NCBI GenBank assembly: GCA_027076325.1
Contig: JALTJZ010000070.1
Location: forward strand, 124,001 to 188,000
Reading direction: 5' to 3'
From: Chromatiales bacterium
GTDB taxonomy: Bacteria; Pseudomonadota; Gammaproteobacteria; UBA6429; Thiohalophilaceae
DNA: 64,000 nucleotides
The position numbers and the translations under genes are program-made. Position 1 is the first letter of the stretch. Each line of letters begins with the position of its first letter. Positions 42,208-51,389 of the stretch are shown one piece after another. Under the pieces are notes generated by a model. The model ran no database searches. It was not told where the DNA came from and saw nothing but the letters and a program-made list of their open reading frames with translations.

Positions 42208-42759
42208 TTATTCAATAATATTTTTCATAATCCGCTTTAACTGACGAAACATGGCGGGTATTTCAATATCGATCATTTGCGAGGTTACCCATTGATTGTA
42301 CTTTTCCCCCATAATGCCACGAACGTATTCACCGTAATAGCGTTTCATTGAAAAACCAGGGCCTTCTTCATCACTAAAGTCAAATTCGGTATACTCGGCA
42401 ACACGACTATTGAGTAAATCAATAAAATCCTGCTTGTAGTTCCCTTTTCCGTATAACTCATGATAATTATCGCTTAAATGTTTGCCGCACTTATTAGCTA
42501 ACTCGCCAATAAATCGGGCTCGCTCGTCTTCATCAAAATATTCAATGGTCATGCGATCAGCGATGTGAATCATAAAAATTAAATTCTCAGCAACCAGTTC
42601 CAGTCGTTGCTTGTTACTGTCAGTTTGATAATCCGCATTTTCAAGGTTTAATATCGCATCCATGGCGACTTTCCACATATTATAGGCGATCACGCCCGCT
42701 TCTTCTTCAAGCGAATGTGACTTGCCCTGCTTGTGCCATTTCATTTTTAGTCGAACCAT
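42208..42759 (-). CDS. Uncharacterised helical protein
   Basis: The 183-aa protein is predominantly alpha-helical and lacks a signal peptide. ATG 42759 follows AGAGGTA. Segments AYNMWKVAMDAILNLENADY, HIADRMTIEYFDEDERARFI and GEYVRGIMGEKYNQWV are well patterned. I do not recognise the family. It is convergent with the radical SAM gene and divergent from the next gene. Confidence 0.68.
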   Translation of the reverse strand: MVRLKMKWHKQGKSHSLEEEAGVIAYNMWKVAMDAILNLENADYQTDSNKQRLELVAENLIFMIHIADRMTIEYFDEDERARFIGELANKCGKHLSDNYHELYGKGNYKQDFIDLLNSRVAEYTEFDFSDEEGPGFSMKRYYGEYVRGIMGEKYNQWVTSQMIDIEIPAMFRQLKRIMKNIIE

Positions 42760-42886
42760 GTGGGTACCTCTGTCATATTTTGCCGATATGGCTTAGATTT
42801 AAAACGCGTGCTAGGCTTAAAAGACGAAGTTTTATTTTACTTTGTTATCGCCCTCGTTACCAACCTTGTATAAGGAAACAATTGAT

Positions 42887-43930
42887 GTGATAAGGTCTAA
42901 TTCAATACAAAGTCTGCGTGATCTTGTTCAATATAATTGTCATATATCCGATGCAAATCATGCCGGCAATTACACTCTTTGCATTTACCTTCTCAAAATG
43001 CGTGAATACTACCGCTGGGAACAGCAAAAACCACCCTCGGCACGGTTAGAAATGGATGCTGTAGGCCAATGGTTGCGTGAACGTGAGAAATTATGGGATG
43101 AAGTTGAATCAAAACCCTATCAGTCTATCCATTTTAATAACAAAGCGTTTGATCCCTTTGATACTACCGCAATTAATGCTTTAATCAACGAACAGGGGCT
43201 CGTGTACAGTGCAGGCTTGGGCGCAAAACTCACCCCACATTTCTTTTTAGCTAAACTTGAGGCTAAAGAAAAGCAGGACAATTATACTGTTTATATCTCA
43301 TCGACAGAGTATGCACGTGATCTCACCTCCCCGCCTGCAATGACATTAGGTAACAACATTTTTATTCGTAAAGAATCCATTAAACGTATGATCTGGGAAC
43401 GCTACGATCAATGGTTATGGAATAAACCTGATAATGCCATGAAAAAAGCCATTGAATGTTACGACTTTAATCATATTGACACCGCACTTGAAGAAATGAC
43501 CAACAACGAGATAGAAAATATTATTTTACATGAGATAGGTGAAATACAGGCTGGCCTGATTTTAGGCGAACAATGGGAACAACTTATTTTAAACCTGCCA
43601 CAAACACAGGCAGAAATTATGCTCAGAGCCATACGCGATCACCTGGCAGACACGATAACCACCCTGCCGGCTTTATTCCATAATGATAATAAGGCTTCCA
43701 TCCATTTTTATTTTTCAAATCTGACCAATATGCGCAAACACCTTAACCCCAAATTGCTTGTCGCTTACAACCAATGGCAACTGTCGGGGAATTTTAGCCC
43801 ACTAAAAAATCTGATTATAAAAAGCCGCGATCACTGGCTTAAGCTGACGGAAAAAATCCTTGAAATATATAATACAAATAAACAACCACAAAAACAGATT
43901 GAAGCATTGATTGAAGCAAGCCGTTTGTAA
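42887..43930 (+). CDS. Sfum_1244-like uncharacterised protein
   Basis: The opening CHISDANHAGNYTLCIYLLKM and EYYRWEQQKPPSARLEMDAVG resemble the family named Sfum_1244 after a Syntrophobacter protein; this recognition is tentative. I prefer GTG 42887 (AAGGAA ten bases upstream, 347 aa) to TTG 42842. A HEIGE segment (LHEIGEIQAGLILGEQWE) is present but is not a proven metal site. It is cytosolic with unknown function. The 2OG-Fe oxygenase gene follows by 36 bp. Confidence 0.65.
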   Translation: MIRSNSIQSLRDLVQYNCHISDANHAGNYTLCIYLLKMREYYRWEQQKPPSARLEMDAVGQWLREREKLWDEVESKPYQSIHFNNKAFDPFDTTAINALINEQGLVYSAGLGAKLTPHFFLAKLEAKEKQDNYTVYISSTEYARDLTSPPAMTLGNNIFIRKESIKRMIWERYDQWLWNKPDNAMKKAIECYDFNHIDTALEEMTNNEIENIILHEIGEIQAGLILGEQWEQLILNLPQTQAEIMLRAIRDHLADTITTLPALFHNDNKASIHFYFSNLTNMRKHLNPKLLVAYNQWQLSGNFSPLKNLIIKSRDHWLKLTEKILEIYNTNKQPQKQIEALIEASRL

Positions 43931-43966
43931 GATAATAGCGTTTTGTCATTATTAAGACGTGCCAAT

Positions 43967-44569
43967 ATGTCCTCAACCCATAAAAACAAACTTAAAAGTA
44001 TTCGAGAAATTAAACAAAACAGCTTTATCTTCGAAAAAGACAATGCCTTAAGCGCACAGCAATGCGAACACATGATTCAACAATTTGAATCACACGAAGA
44101 CGAACAATATCCCGGGCGTATCGGCCAGCAGGCAATGCAGGACACCAGCATAAAAAAATCAACCGATCTGGTTGTTAGTGGTAAACCACACTTCAAAGAT
44201 ATTGATACAGCTTTGTTTAATTCGGTAAAAGAAGCTTTAATTGAATTCCGAGAAACCTATCCTTACTTTAAAGGACCCTTTAAAGATATGGGGTATGCCA
44301 TTCAGCGCACCAACCCGGGCGAACACTACCACTGGCATATTGACGGCGGCAGCCATGAGTTCAGTCAACGCCAGCTTGTAGCCGTCTGGTATCTAAATGA
44401 CGTTGCTGGGCCCGGTGGCGAAACCGAATTTTTGTTTCAAAATGTAAAGGTAACACCGCAACAAGGGAAACTTATTCTATTTCCGCCTTTCTGGACACAT
44501 GAACACCGTGGAGTCACTCTCGAAAAAGGCATTAAATATATTGCAACAACCTGGATTGTCTTTCGGTAA
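43967..44569 (+). CDS. 2-oxoglutarate/Fe(II)-dependent oxygenase, prolyl-4-hydroxylase-like
   Basis: Starting at ATG 43967 (200 aa). The iron site is visible as HID (H124 and D126) in HYHWHIDGG, and the distal His/Arg in FWTHEHRGVTLEKGIKYIATTW. Segments MGYAIQRTNPGEHYHWH and WYLNDVAGPGGETEFLF are typical of the P4Hc superfamily. The substrate is unknown. An upstream TTG at 43943 was not chosen because it lacks a ribosome-binding site. It is probably co-transcribed with the Sfum_1244-like gene. Confidence 0.85.
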   Translation: MSSTHKNKLKSIREIKQNSFIFEKDNALSAQQCEHMIQQFESHEDEQYPGRIGQQAMQDTSIKKSTDLVVSGKPHFKDIDTALFNSVKEALIEFRETYPYFKGPFKDMGYAIQRTNPGEHYHWHIDGGSHEFSQRQLVAVWYLNDVAGPGGETEFLFQNVKVTPQQGKLILFPPFWTHEHRGVTLEKGIKYIATTWIVFR

Positions 44570-44585
44570 TTAAAACACCAGACTA

Positions 44586-45143
44586 TTATATAATAGCAAC
44601 ACCAATTAAATAGGCATGCAGGTATTTAACAAAAACAACGTAACCGACCAACCCTGCTACTACAGCAACAACATCCCTTTTATAAGGGTATCTTTTTTCC
44701 TGTTTTACCGCCCCGCGTTTGTTTGCTGAAAACATGGCAAATAAAGAAAATACAAAGAAGGAGCCAAACAATATTATTGAAGCAAGATCACCGTTCGCAA
44801 ACAAATGTGCCCAGGCCCATAATGCGACACCCCAAAGCATTGGATGGCGTGTATAACATTTAATGTTTGATTTTAAATCGTTTGCCACTAAAAGAATAAA
44901 TGATACAGGCATTATCAGAAAAACAATATACCTTCCCCAGACCGGCGGTTGCCAAACTGGATAAAACTCAGCTTCTGACATCCCGTAAATAATAAGTATA
45001 AACCCGGTTAAGGCAATGACTGCATACAAACTTTTATAAGGGCGTTCGCCGATAGCGTTAATTATCTTAAGCCGGAACGAGACAAAGCTCGGCAACAGAT
45101 GCACCACAAAGAATAGCAATACGCCTGTTATTAAAATCGACAT
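44586..45143 (-). CDS. NnrU-family membrane protein
   Basis: With the ATG at 45143 (preceded by AAGGGTGG) the product has 185 aa and about five membrane helices. The segment CYTRHPMLWGVALWAWAHLFANGD is the hallmark of NnrU/isoprenylcysteine methyltransferase-like proteins. NnrU is linked to denitrification in some bacteria, but the family is widespread and no nitrogen-oxide genes are near. It is the last gene of the minus-strand run starting upstream with the epimerase. Confidence 0.85.
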   Translation of the reverse strand: MSILITGVLLFFVVHLLPSFVSFRLKIINAIGERPYKSLYAVIALTGFILIIYGMSEAEFYPVWQPPVWGRYIVFLIMPVSFILLVANDLKSNIKCYTRHPMLWGVALWAWAHLFANGDLASIILFGSFFVFSLFAMFSANKRGAVKQEKRYPYKRDVVAVVAGLVGYVVFVKYLHAYLIGVAII

Positions 45144-45161
45144 ATAAACCACCCTTCAAAG

Positions 45162-46061
45162 TCAAACTATATTCAATAAAGCTTCGTCTAACTTATCATA
45201 TTGAAACTTATAGCCTGAATCCAGCGCTTTTACGGGTAGAATTTTTTTTCCAGCCAATAATAGTTCTTCGCCCATTTGCCCCATTAACAGTTTAACGATT
45301 ATCGCAGGTAAGGGAAAAAATGTTGGGCGCTTCAGTACTTGCCCTAATGCTTTTGTAAAGACCTGGTTGCTAACAGGGTTAGGGGAAACGCCATTAATGG
45401 CACCCTGCACATCAGCCTGTTTAATACAGTGCAAAATAATACCAACCAGATCATCACGATGAATCCAGGGCATCCATTGTTGACCCGAACCTATTTTCCC
45501 ACCCAAACCCAACTTAAAAACAGGGAGCATTTTACTTAATGCACCACCACCTTTGCCAAGTACAATGCCAGTGCGCAACAAGCAGGTACGAATGCCCAAT
45601 ATTTGTGCCTGCAGTGCAACAGCCTCCCATTGCTGGCATAACTGACTCGAAAAACTCTCATCACCGGGAAAAGTTTCATCGACGCTTTCATTTGTGTTCG
45701 TGCCTGAAGCGCCAACACCATAATAGCCAATCGCTGAACCACTAATAAACACTGCCGGTTTCTGTTTTGCAGTTTTAAAGTAATCAATAAGTGCTTGTGT
45801 GGTATCAATTCGACTAGAGAGGATCCGTTGTTTTTGTTTAGCACTCCAGCGCTTATCGGCAATCGGTTCACCTGCAAGATTAATAACTGCATCAAAAGTA
45901 CTCTCGTTACTTAATGCCTGCAGCTGGCGAACGCCAGACAGTGGCGGTTTGATATGTTCAGCGTGGCGACTCAACAATACAATATGATGCCTATCTTGCA
46001 ATAAACGAGAGCAAAGTGCCGAACCAATAAACCCTGTACCGCCAGTTATTAAAATATTCAT
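45162..46061 (-). CDS. TIGR01777-family SDR epimerase (DUF1731 C-terminus)
   Basis: The chosen start, ATG 46061, begins MNILITGGTGFIGSALCSRLL, the Rossmann glycine motif. Continuing are VINLAGEPIADKRWSAKQKQRI and SSRIDTTQALIDYF, typical of this YfcH-like family, and a C-terminal DUF1731-like part (LGQVLKRPTFFPLPAIIVKLLMGQM). The 299-aa protein is a probable NAD(P)-binding sugar-nucleotide-like epimerase; its substrate is unknown. It is 18 bp upstream of the NnrU-like gene. Confidence 0.9.
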   Translation of the reverse strand: MNILITGGTGFIGSALCSRLLQDRHHIVLLSRHAEHIKPPLSGVRQLQALSNESTFDAVINLAGEPIADKRWSAKQKQRILSSRIDTTQALIDYFKTAKQKPAVFISGSAIGYYGVGASGTNTNESVDETFPGDESFSSQLCQQWEAVALQAQILGIRTCLLRTGIVLGKGGGALSKMLPVFKLGLGGKIGSGQQWMPWIHRDDLVGIILHCIKQADVQGAINGVSPNPVSNQVFTKALGQVLKRPTFFPLPAIIVKLLMGQMGEELLLAGKKILPVKALDSGYKFQYDKLDEALLNIV

Positions 46062-46185
46062 TTCCAGGTCTCTTTCTGGTTTAAGACCACTGTTACACGA
46101 CATACCTGATTCTCACAGTATAGTCTATATCACTTATTCTCAAACTACAGTAAACACCCCATACCCACCTGCAGACTATCAATAT

Positions 46186-46593
46186 TTATTTAGAGGCAAA
46201 CGTAAAATACTTATGCCCATAATAACTGGTCACAACCGGTACACTAATGCCGATTAAATGTGCTATTTCTTCGGGATAAAAAACAAATTCAATCGCAGGG
46301 AAACCGTATTCAGCCAGGCCAACACTAATAAACCAGACCTGAATCACGGCCACGATATTCACTAATGTAAAACGGCTGAATTCATTTGATGTGGACTGAT
46401 TACTTTTTGCAAAGACAAATACTTTTGCCAAAATAAAAGCGGTTACCATACCCACCAGATAGGCGATAAAAACGGCAACACGATAACTCATAAACTCGCT
46501 AAAACCAATGCGACTTAAAAAGTTAACCCCGGCCGCAAAACCGCCGGTAATAACAAAACGTGAAAACTCGGAATTTATTTTTATATTAAGCAT
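46186..46593 (-). CDS. GtrA-family membrane protein
   Basis: The 135-aa protein has four membrane helices and the GtrA pattern FVITGGFAAGVNFLSR at the start. GtrA-like proteins are thought to flip or present polyprenyl-linked sugars for glycosylation of surface polymers. It lies 19 bp downstream of the FAD oxidoreductase gene, and an O-antigen ligase-like gene is 2.5 kb further on, fitting an envelope-glycan role. Confidence 0.85.
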   Translation of the reverse strand: MLNIKINSEFSRFVITGGFAAGVNFLSRIGFSEFMSYRVAVFIAYLVGMVTAFILAKVFVFAKSNQSTSNEFSRFTLVNIVAVIQVWFISVGLAEYGFPAIEFVFYPEEIAHLIGISVPVVTSYYGHKYFTFASK

Positions 46594-46612
46594 GTAACCT
46601 AAACTTTATATT

Positions 46613-47887
46613 TTAGAGTTGTGCTATTTTACGTCCCAGGCCAACACTTTCTGTAATGGAACGATCTTCAGGGTAATAATACGATGTATCGGCGATATAT
46701 AAACCCTCTATAGCCGATTTAATCGGTGGCAAATCATCCATAAAATTCGGTGGGCATATCGGTTGTGCAAAGCCATAACGCGAAACATTCACATCAATAA
46801 TATCGTCTTCTGTTAATGCCGGATTAATTTTAAACAAGTAGGCTTTGGATTCATCAATGAAATCCTGCGCATCGCGATTAAATTTAGGATGTGTTTGCGG
46901 CATATAAAACGGTATATATGCAATGTGATTATCTTGTTTGTTTAAATTACTGTACTCAATAATGCCGGGGATTTCCATTGTATCGTCATTCACATTTAAC
47001 CAGAAGTTTTCTGTTACTGCTTTTTTTAATTTAAAAATCAGGCAAACACAACCAATATTATTGATTGATGCATATTTCTTCTGATGTTCTTCTGGTAAAT
47101 TGTCAATTATTTTTGTCACAAAAGGTAAAGGTACTGTGCTATATATTTTATCATATGGATTAAACTCACCATTTAACATCAAGCCCTGGACTTTCCCTTC
47201 TTTATGCGCCACTTTTTCAACGGCACTGTTTAAATGTATGATCACACCCTTTTCTTCAAGTTTATTTCTTAAAGCATTTAGCAGGGTTTCTGAGCCCCCT
47301 TCTAAATAACCCATTTGCTCTTTGAAAATACTTTTGCGCGAACGCCCTACCCGCCGAATGCGCGCCCAAATCCAGGGGGCTGATAAGTTAGGTGTATAGT
47401 TGTAAAATTTCTGTGCGAAAAGTTTTTTCCAAAGCACATTATAGGTTTTTTCACCTTCTGCTTTTTTTAGCCAGCTAACCGCATCGATACCTTCAAGTGC
47501 TTGCCAGTTTTTACGTTTGGTTGACAGAAACATATGTGCGCCATAACGTATTTTGGAGAGTAATGATAATTTTGGGAATTTTAATAAGGCAAAAGGATTG
47601 CCCCATTCATATAACTGGCCAGCATAGAAATAACCCATTCTGGTTTCATGCCATTTTAATTTTGCTTCAAGGTTTAACTCTTTTAACAAGGCAAACAAGT
47701 CGTGGTCTTCTTTGCAAATAAAGTGGTAATAACGCTCTATACTAAGCCCATTAAAATCAAAATGAGCCGACATACCACCCAGCCGATCATCGGCTTCGTA
47801 AAGTGTCACCTGATGACCATCTATTGCAAGTTGGTACGCACAGGCAAGCCCCATTGGACCACCACCAATTACGGCTGTTTTTGCCAT
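46613..47887 (-). CDS. FAD/NAD(P)-dependent amine-oxidase-like oxidoreductase
   Basis: The 424-aa protein opens with a dinucleotide motif, VIGGGPMGLACAYQLAIDGHQVTLYEADDRLGGM, and ends with YIADTSYYYPEDRSITESVGLGRKIA, the FAD-contacting C-terminus. It resembles UDP-galactopyranose mutase/amine-oxidase-type enzymes that work with GtrA and glycosyltransferases. The substrate is not known. It precedes gtrA by 19 bp. Confidence 0.87.
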   Translation of the reverse strand: MAKTAVIGGGPMGLACAYQLAIDGHQVTLYEADDRLGGMSAHFDFNGLSIERYYHFICKEDHDLFALLKELNLEAKLKWHETRMGYFYAGQLYEWGNPFALLKFPKLSLLSKIRYGAHMFLSTKRKNWQALEGIDAVSWLKKAEGEKTYNVLWKKLFAQKFYNYTPNLSAPWIWARIRRVGRSRKSIFKEQMGYLEGGSETLLNALRNKLEEKGVIIHLNSAVEKVAHKEGKVQGLMLNGEFNPYDKIYSTVPLPFVTKIIDNLPEEHQKKYASINNIGCVCLIFKLKKAVTENFWLNVNDDTMEIPGIIEYSNLNKQDNHIAYIPFYMPQTHPKFNRDAQDFIDESKAYLFKINPALTEDDIIDVNVSRYGFAQPICPPNFMDDLPPIKSAIEGLYIADTSYYYPEDRSITESVGLGRKIAQL

Positions 47888-47923
47888 AAAATTTATAAAC
47901 CTCGTGGAAGTGTGTGCTGATAC

Positions 47924-48256
47924 TTAGTTAAGTCCACCAATAATGATTTCTGTTTCATTAATGTCACCATCTTCAGAAATTCTTATCGCAGTTGACCCCG
48001 GCACTTTATATAAAATATAAGCTGACATCATGATCATCATTTGCTTATTTTCTGTTTCAATGGCGGTGAGTATTTTATCGCCCACAACCTGACAGCGTTG
48101 TTCGGCATTTAAATTATCAACCCAGGAACGGCTCATTTGCCAGCCCTGATCCATGTCTTTATCCATTTTTTTAAAAAATTCCTGCGCTTCAGTCAGCATT
48201 ATATCGGGAACATCGACCGGAATCGTACTTCCGCTAATTAGTACATTTAAGAGCAT
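47924..48256 (-). CDS. Uncharacterised small protein
   Basis: The 110-aa protein begins MLLNVLISGSTIPVDVPDIML and has a helical middle (AQEFFKKMDKDMDQGWQMSR) and a beta-rich end (STAIRISEDGDINETEIIIGG). It has no signal peptide and one cysteine. I do not recognise it by name. It lies 36 bp upstream of the FAD oxidoreductase gene on the same strand. Confidence 0.7.
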   Translation of the reverse strand: MLLNVLISGSTIPVDVPDIMLTEAQEFFKKMDKDMDQGWQMSRSWVDNLNAEQRCQVVGDKILTAIETENKQMMIMMSAYILYKVPGSTAIRISEDGDINETEIIIGGLN

Positions 48257-48352
48257 TAAAACACCTTAGAATTTAACAGGTTTAATTAATTGGAATGAAC
48301 CGCAATTATACCGCATACTATGCATTGTTGCGATTACAGATTGATTATTACT

Positions 48353-49024
48353 ATGTTATTAAAAATTTTATCCTTATTACCCCCCGAACGCCTGCAAACC
48401 GTTATTTCTATTTTAAAAGAAGCCCCTTTTGTAAATGGTACTTTATCGGCTGGCAATGCTGCCAAACGGGTAAAAAATAACGAAGAAGTGGCGATGAATG
48501 CCGCCCAGATGAGCCAGCTCAATAATATTGTTATGGCCAGCCTGGTCGCTAATCCGCAATATAAAAGTGCCGCATTACCACATCGAATTGCAGCCCCTTT
48601 TTATGCGCGTTACACCGAAGGAATGGAATACGGTGATCATGTGGATGACCCTGTTATGGGGGCAGCTGACCGTTACCGTTCAGATATATCCATTACCATT
48701 TTTTTATCCGGCTCTGAAGATTACGATGGGGGCGAGCTCGTGATTAAAACCAGCTTTGGTGAACAACTTGTTAAGCTAAACGCAGGCGATGCCGTTTTAT
48801 ACCCTTCATCCAGCCTGCACCATGTTAATCCCGTCACACGCGGTGAACGACTGGTTGCCGTTACCTGGGTACAAAGCATGGTTCGCAGTGCTGAACAAAG
48901 AGAGTTGCTCTATCAACTTAATACAGCGAGAGAAAACTTGCTTAAAACAAAGCCTGAAGCTGAAGCAAGCAAGACCGTAGATATATGCTATGCCAATTTA
49001 GTGCGGATGTGGTCAGAGCTATAA
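48353..49024 (+). CDS. PKHD-type Fe(II)/2-oxoglutarate hydroxylase (PiuC/YbiX-like)
   Basis: Start ATG 48353 gives 223 aa beginning MLLKILSLLPPERLQTV, the family N-terminus. The iron ligands are in DHVDDPVMG (H96 and D98) and SSLHHVNPVTRGER. The C-terminal QSMVRSAEQRELLYQL is typical. In several bacteria these proteins accompany TonB siderophore uptake; no TonB receptor is in this window. It is divergent from the small unknown gene upstream and convergent with the ligase-like gene. Confidence 0.9.
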   Translation: MLLKILSLLPPERLQTVISILKEAPFVNGTLSAGNAAKRVKNNEEVAMNAAQMSQLNNIVMASLVANPQYKSAALPHRIAAPFYARYTEGMEYGDHVDDPVMGAADRYRSDISITIFLSGSEDYDGGELVIKTSFGEQLVKLNAGDAVLYPSSSLHHVNPVTRGERLVAVTWVQSMVRSAEQRELLYQLNTARENLLKTKPEAEASKTVDICYANLVRMWSEL

Positions 49025-49034
49025 TTGTTGGTAT

Positions 49035-50294
49035 TTAGCTCAAATGTTGTTTGCAGGCACGCATATGCGCCGACAGAAAGACAACCATCCCCAATAAAAG
49101 CACTGACACATAATTGTTCATTAATACAACAGAATGGTCTGTTAATGAAAATGTGGAAATGGCAACAATGTGAATTAAGCCGAGTATTGCGGTTGGTTTA
49201 CACTGTTTGTAGCCCTTAATAAAAATATAAGCCGGATAGTAAAAAAGCAGCAATACGGTTATTAACCCCAACAGCCCCTTAGCGCTTGCCACTTCCATAA
49301 AGGTGTTATGTGGATGCGAATACGCTGCAATTTCAGGGCTGGCTTTGCCTTGCTTAATATAAGTTTGCATACTTTCGTTGTAATTACCCGGCCCAATACC
49401 CACTATAGGATTATCACGAATAATCAAAAATCCAGTTCGGAACATTTCCAGGCGGACTCCTGTTGATGTTCGCGAACTGCTATCCACAACATGATCTTCA
49501 GCCTGAAAATACTGTTGAGCCTCTGTCGTTGCCGTATCTACCCTGTTTTTCACAATATCTGAATTTTGATAAAACAGAATTGCAACCAGGCTAATAGCCG
49601 CCAAACTCGCAAGCATCCAACGTGGTTTTGAAAAAAACAGCACACACGCCAATGCAGTTACCATAAAACCAACATAACCACCTCTTGAACCTGACAAACC
49701 GGCCGTGACCAATGCCGCCAACACCGATAATAAAATAAACAAAACAGACCAGCGCTTAAGTAAATGATAATTATGCCAAAGATAGTAAAGCCCCCAAAAA
49801 GCAATCAGCACTGCAAGCGGGCCAATAATGTTTTTACTGTACACGCCTAAAGCAGTGCCGTGATTCATCACAAACACATCATAATAAGCCTGAGCGAACA
49901 AAACGAAGCCCCCAACAATGGCACCACGCAACAACCACACACTGCAATCGGGGTAACGCCTTACTAGAAGGTAAACAGGGATAATAAAGAGAAAGCGCAA
50001 TTCTGTGCCCAGATAGCGTGTTTGAGGGGCTCCCCAGCCATTTGCCAGCGAAGAAACAAGGAATACCGTAAAATACGCAGCACATACCCATAAAAAGATT
50101 TTTTCTGCGTTTAATAGCGTGTCACGCTCCTTATGCAACATAAAAAGCCCAAGCAAGACCAAAAACACAAAAATACTGGAAATCCAGCTACGGACACTCA
50201 TCCCGGCAATAGGAAATAAAAAGATCAGTAAGTAAACAAACCGTTCCATCTTATCCGGGTAAGCTGCAAAGAGCTTGTTTAACACGGCAACCAC
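49035..50294 (-). CDS. O-antigen ligase-like (Wzy_C) membrane protein
   Basis: The 419-aa protein has about eleven membrane helices and one large periplasmic loop. The loop holds GVRLEMFRTGFLIIRDNPIVG and GPGNYNESM, followed by YSHPHNTFMEVASAKGLLG, the conserved His region of WaaL/Wzy_C proteins. These join or polymerise O-antigen-type glycans. The start is GTG 50294 by length; ATG at residue 16 is an alternative. It converges on the PKHD hydroxylase gene. Confidence 0.85.
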   Translation of the reverse strand: MVAVLNKLFAAYPDKMERFVYLLIFLFPIAGMSVRSWISSIFVFLVLLGLFMLHKERDTLLNAEKIFLWVCAAYFTVFLVSSLANGWGAPQTRYLGTELRFLFIIPVYLLVRRYPDCSVWLLRGAIVGGFVLFAQAYYDVFVMNHGTALGVYSKNIIGPLAVLIAFWGLYYLWHNYHLLKRWSVLFILLSVLAALVTAGLSGSRGGYVGFMVTALACVLFFSKPRWMLASLAAISLVAILFYQNSDIVKNRVDTATTEAQQYFQAEDHVVDSSSRTSTGVRLEMFRTGFLIIRDNPIVGIGPGNYNESMQTYIKQGKASPEIAAYSHPHNTFMEVASAKGLLGLITVLLLFYYPAYIFIKGYKQCKPTAILGLIHIVAISTFSLTDHSVVLMNNYVSVLLLGMVVFLSAHMRACKQHLS

Positions 50295-50447
50295 GTTATC
50301 AATTTTATCCTTCGCACACCCAAAACACGGAAATATCTGAAGTTGTTATACTAACAAAATCATATGGTTAGTCAATTAGTTTACCAGGCAAGCCATTTTT
50401 TCGCATACAAGCTGGCATAAGAAATTTGCCTGCAACAAACGCACAAA

Positions 50448-50481
50448 AAAAAACCGTATCATTTCTGACACGGTTTTTTTT
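50448..50481 (-). terminator. Rho-independent terminator of the 69-aa gene
   Basis: The arms AACCGTATCA and TGACACGGTT pair (one mismatch) around TTTC, with A and T runs on either side. It lies 18 bp after the stop of the 69-aa gene and can act in both directions. Confidence 0.8.
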
Positions 50482-50498
50482 ATGTGTGGCCTAAAGGC

Positions 50499-50708
50499 TT
50501 AAAAGAAGCGTGTTGAACCTTTTTCTTCGTGCGCCATTGTATTTAACTGCATCGCTAATTCATCGTACTTTGCAACATAGTTGTGTAATACGTGACCTTC
50601 CTGACCTGCATAGTAATCTTTCATATCAATGCCGTGTTCCTGTTCAAAAGCAATGAATTTTTTTTGCATTTCCAGCATTTCAGCAATGATTTTAGTTTTA
50701 TCACTCAT
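50499..50708 (-). CDS. Small helical protein, sulfur-locus neighbour
   Basis: The 69-aa acidic protein is almost entirely helical: AEMLEMQKKFIAFEQEHGIDMKDYYAG and YVAKYDELAMQLNTMAHEE. AATGAGGTTAATAC precedes its ATG. It has no cysteine. It follows the cysteine-free DsrC paralogue by 152 bp on the same strand. Function unknown; its position beside dsr genes suggests a sulfur-related role. Confidence 0.75.
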   Translation of the reverse strand: MSDKTKIIAEMLEMQKKFIAFEQEHGIDMKDYYAGQEGHVLHNYVAKYDELAMQLNTMAHEEKGSTRFF

Positions 50709-50860
50709 TGTATTAACCTCATTTTAAAGGCTTAAGCCTTTATTTTGATAAATTGAATTCGTTTAACTTATACTTTAATTAAAAATCTATGGCGCAAATC
50801 TAGCAGTCCCACTGTCTCTCATCTATATCTCTGATGGGTTAAGTGGCGCTTTAAAGTTGC

Positions 50861-51202
50861 TTAATAGCCACCTTTACGTGTACTTTGTGGCAAACCACCA
50901 ATTTTACGACCCTGTTTAGAAGGCATGCCGGGAAATAACTGATACATGTACTTAGAAGTTAGTTTTTTGCCCCATTTTTTAGCCATCGCTTTCATAATAC
51001 CACGTTCATTAGGCTCGACACCCGGGCTTTCTGCATGCTCTTCACGTAAATATTTAATCACATCCCAGTGTTCATCTGTCATTTCAACTTCTTCGTCAGC
51101 AGCAATTTTGCTGCCAATGGCTTCAGTCCACTCGTTATAATCAACCAGGTAACCATTTTCGGTTACTTCTACTGATGTACCATCTGCTTCCAGTGTTGGC
51201 AT
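50861..51202 (-). CDS. DsrC/TusE-family protein lacking both conserved cysteines (RspA type)
   Basis: The 113-aa protein follows the DsrC fold along its whole length: ENGYLVDYNEWTEAIGSKIA, MTDEHWDVIKYLREEH, KYMYQLFPGMPSKQG. Its C-terminus reads GGLPQSTRKGGY, where DsrC has two cysteines in CKYAGLPKPTGCV. Both are missing (Arg and Lys/Gly instead), and the protein has no cysteine at all. Such proteins were named RspA and are suspected regulators, not sulfur carriers. The true DsrC is 6.5 kb downstream in the dsr operon. Confidence 0.88.
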   Translation of the reverse strand: MPTLEADGTSVEVTENGYLVDYNEWTEAIGSKIAADEEVEMTDEHWDVIKYLREEHAESPGVEPNERGIMKAMAKKWGKKLTSKYMYQLFPGMPSKQGRKIGGLPQSTRKGGY

Positions 51203-51357
51203 AAGATTTCTCCACTAAACCGATAAAAAAACAATTAAAATGCATTTCCATGATGAAAACAGGCTGATATACCCGCTAAAAGTTCGTCATGGCCTAAAAT
51301 TTGGCGCTATTTAAACAAATTTTGTTACCCGAGCCAAGCCTCTCTATGGGGATATTT

Positions 51358-51386
51358 AGTGCCCGTTTCTTATCTTTACGGGCACT
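51358..51386. other. Hairpin next to the tandem repeats
   Basis: AGTGCCCGT (51358-51366) and ACGGGCACT (51378-51386) form a perfect 9-bp stem with an 11-nt loop. No T run follows on the plus strand. It sits at the left edge of the tandem-repeat array and would follow the Cas6-like transcript. The rest of the gap 51203-51357 shows nothing recognisable. Confidence 0.55.
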
Positions 51387-51389
51387 TAT

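Noticed and set aside
44586-45143. NnrU as evidence for denitrification
   Set aside because: No nir, nor or nos gene is in the window, and the family is broad.
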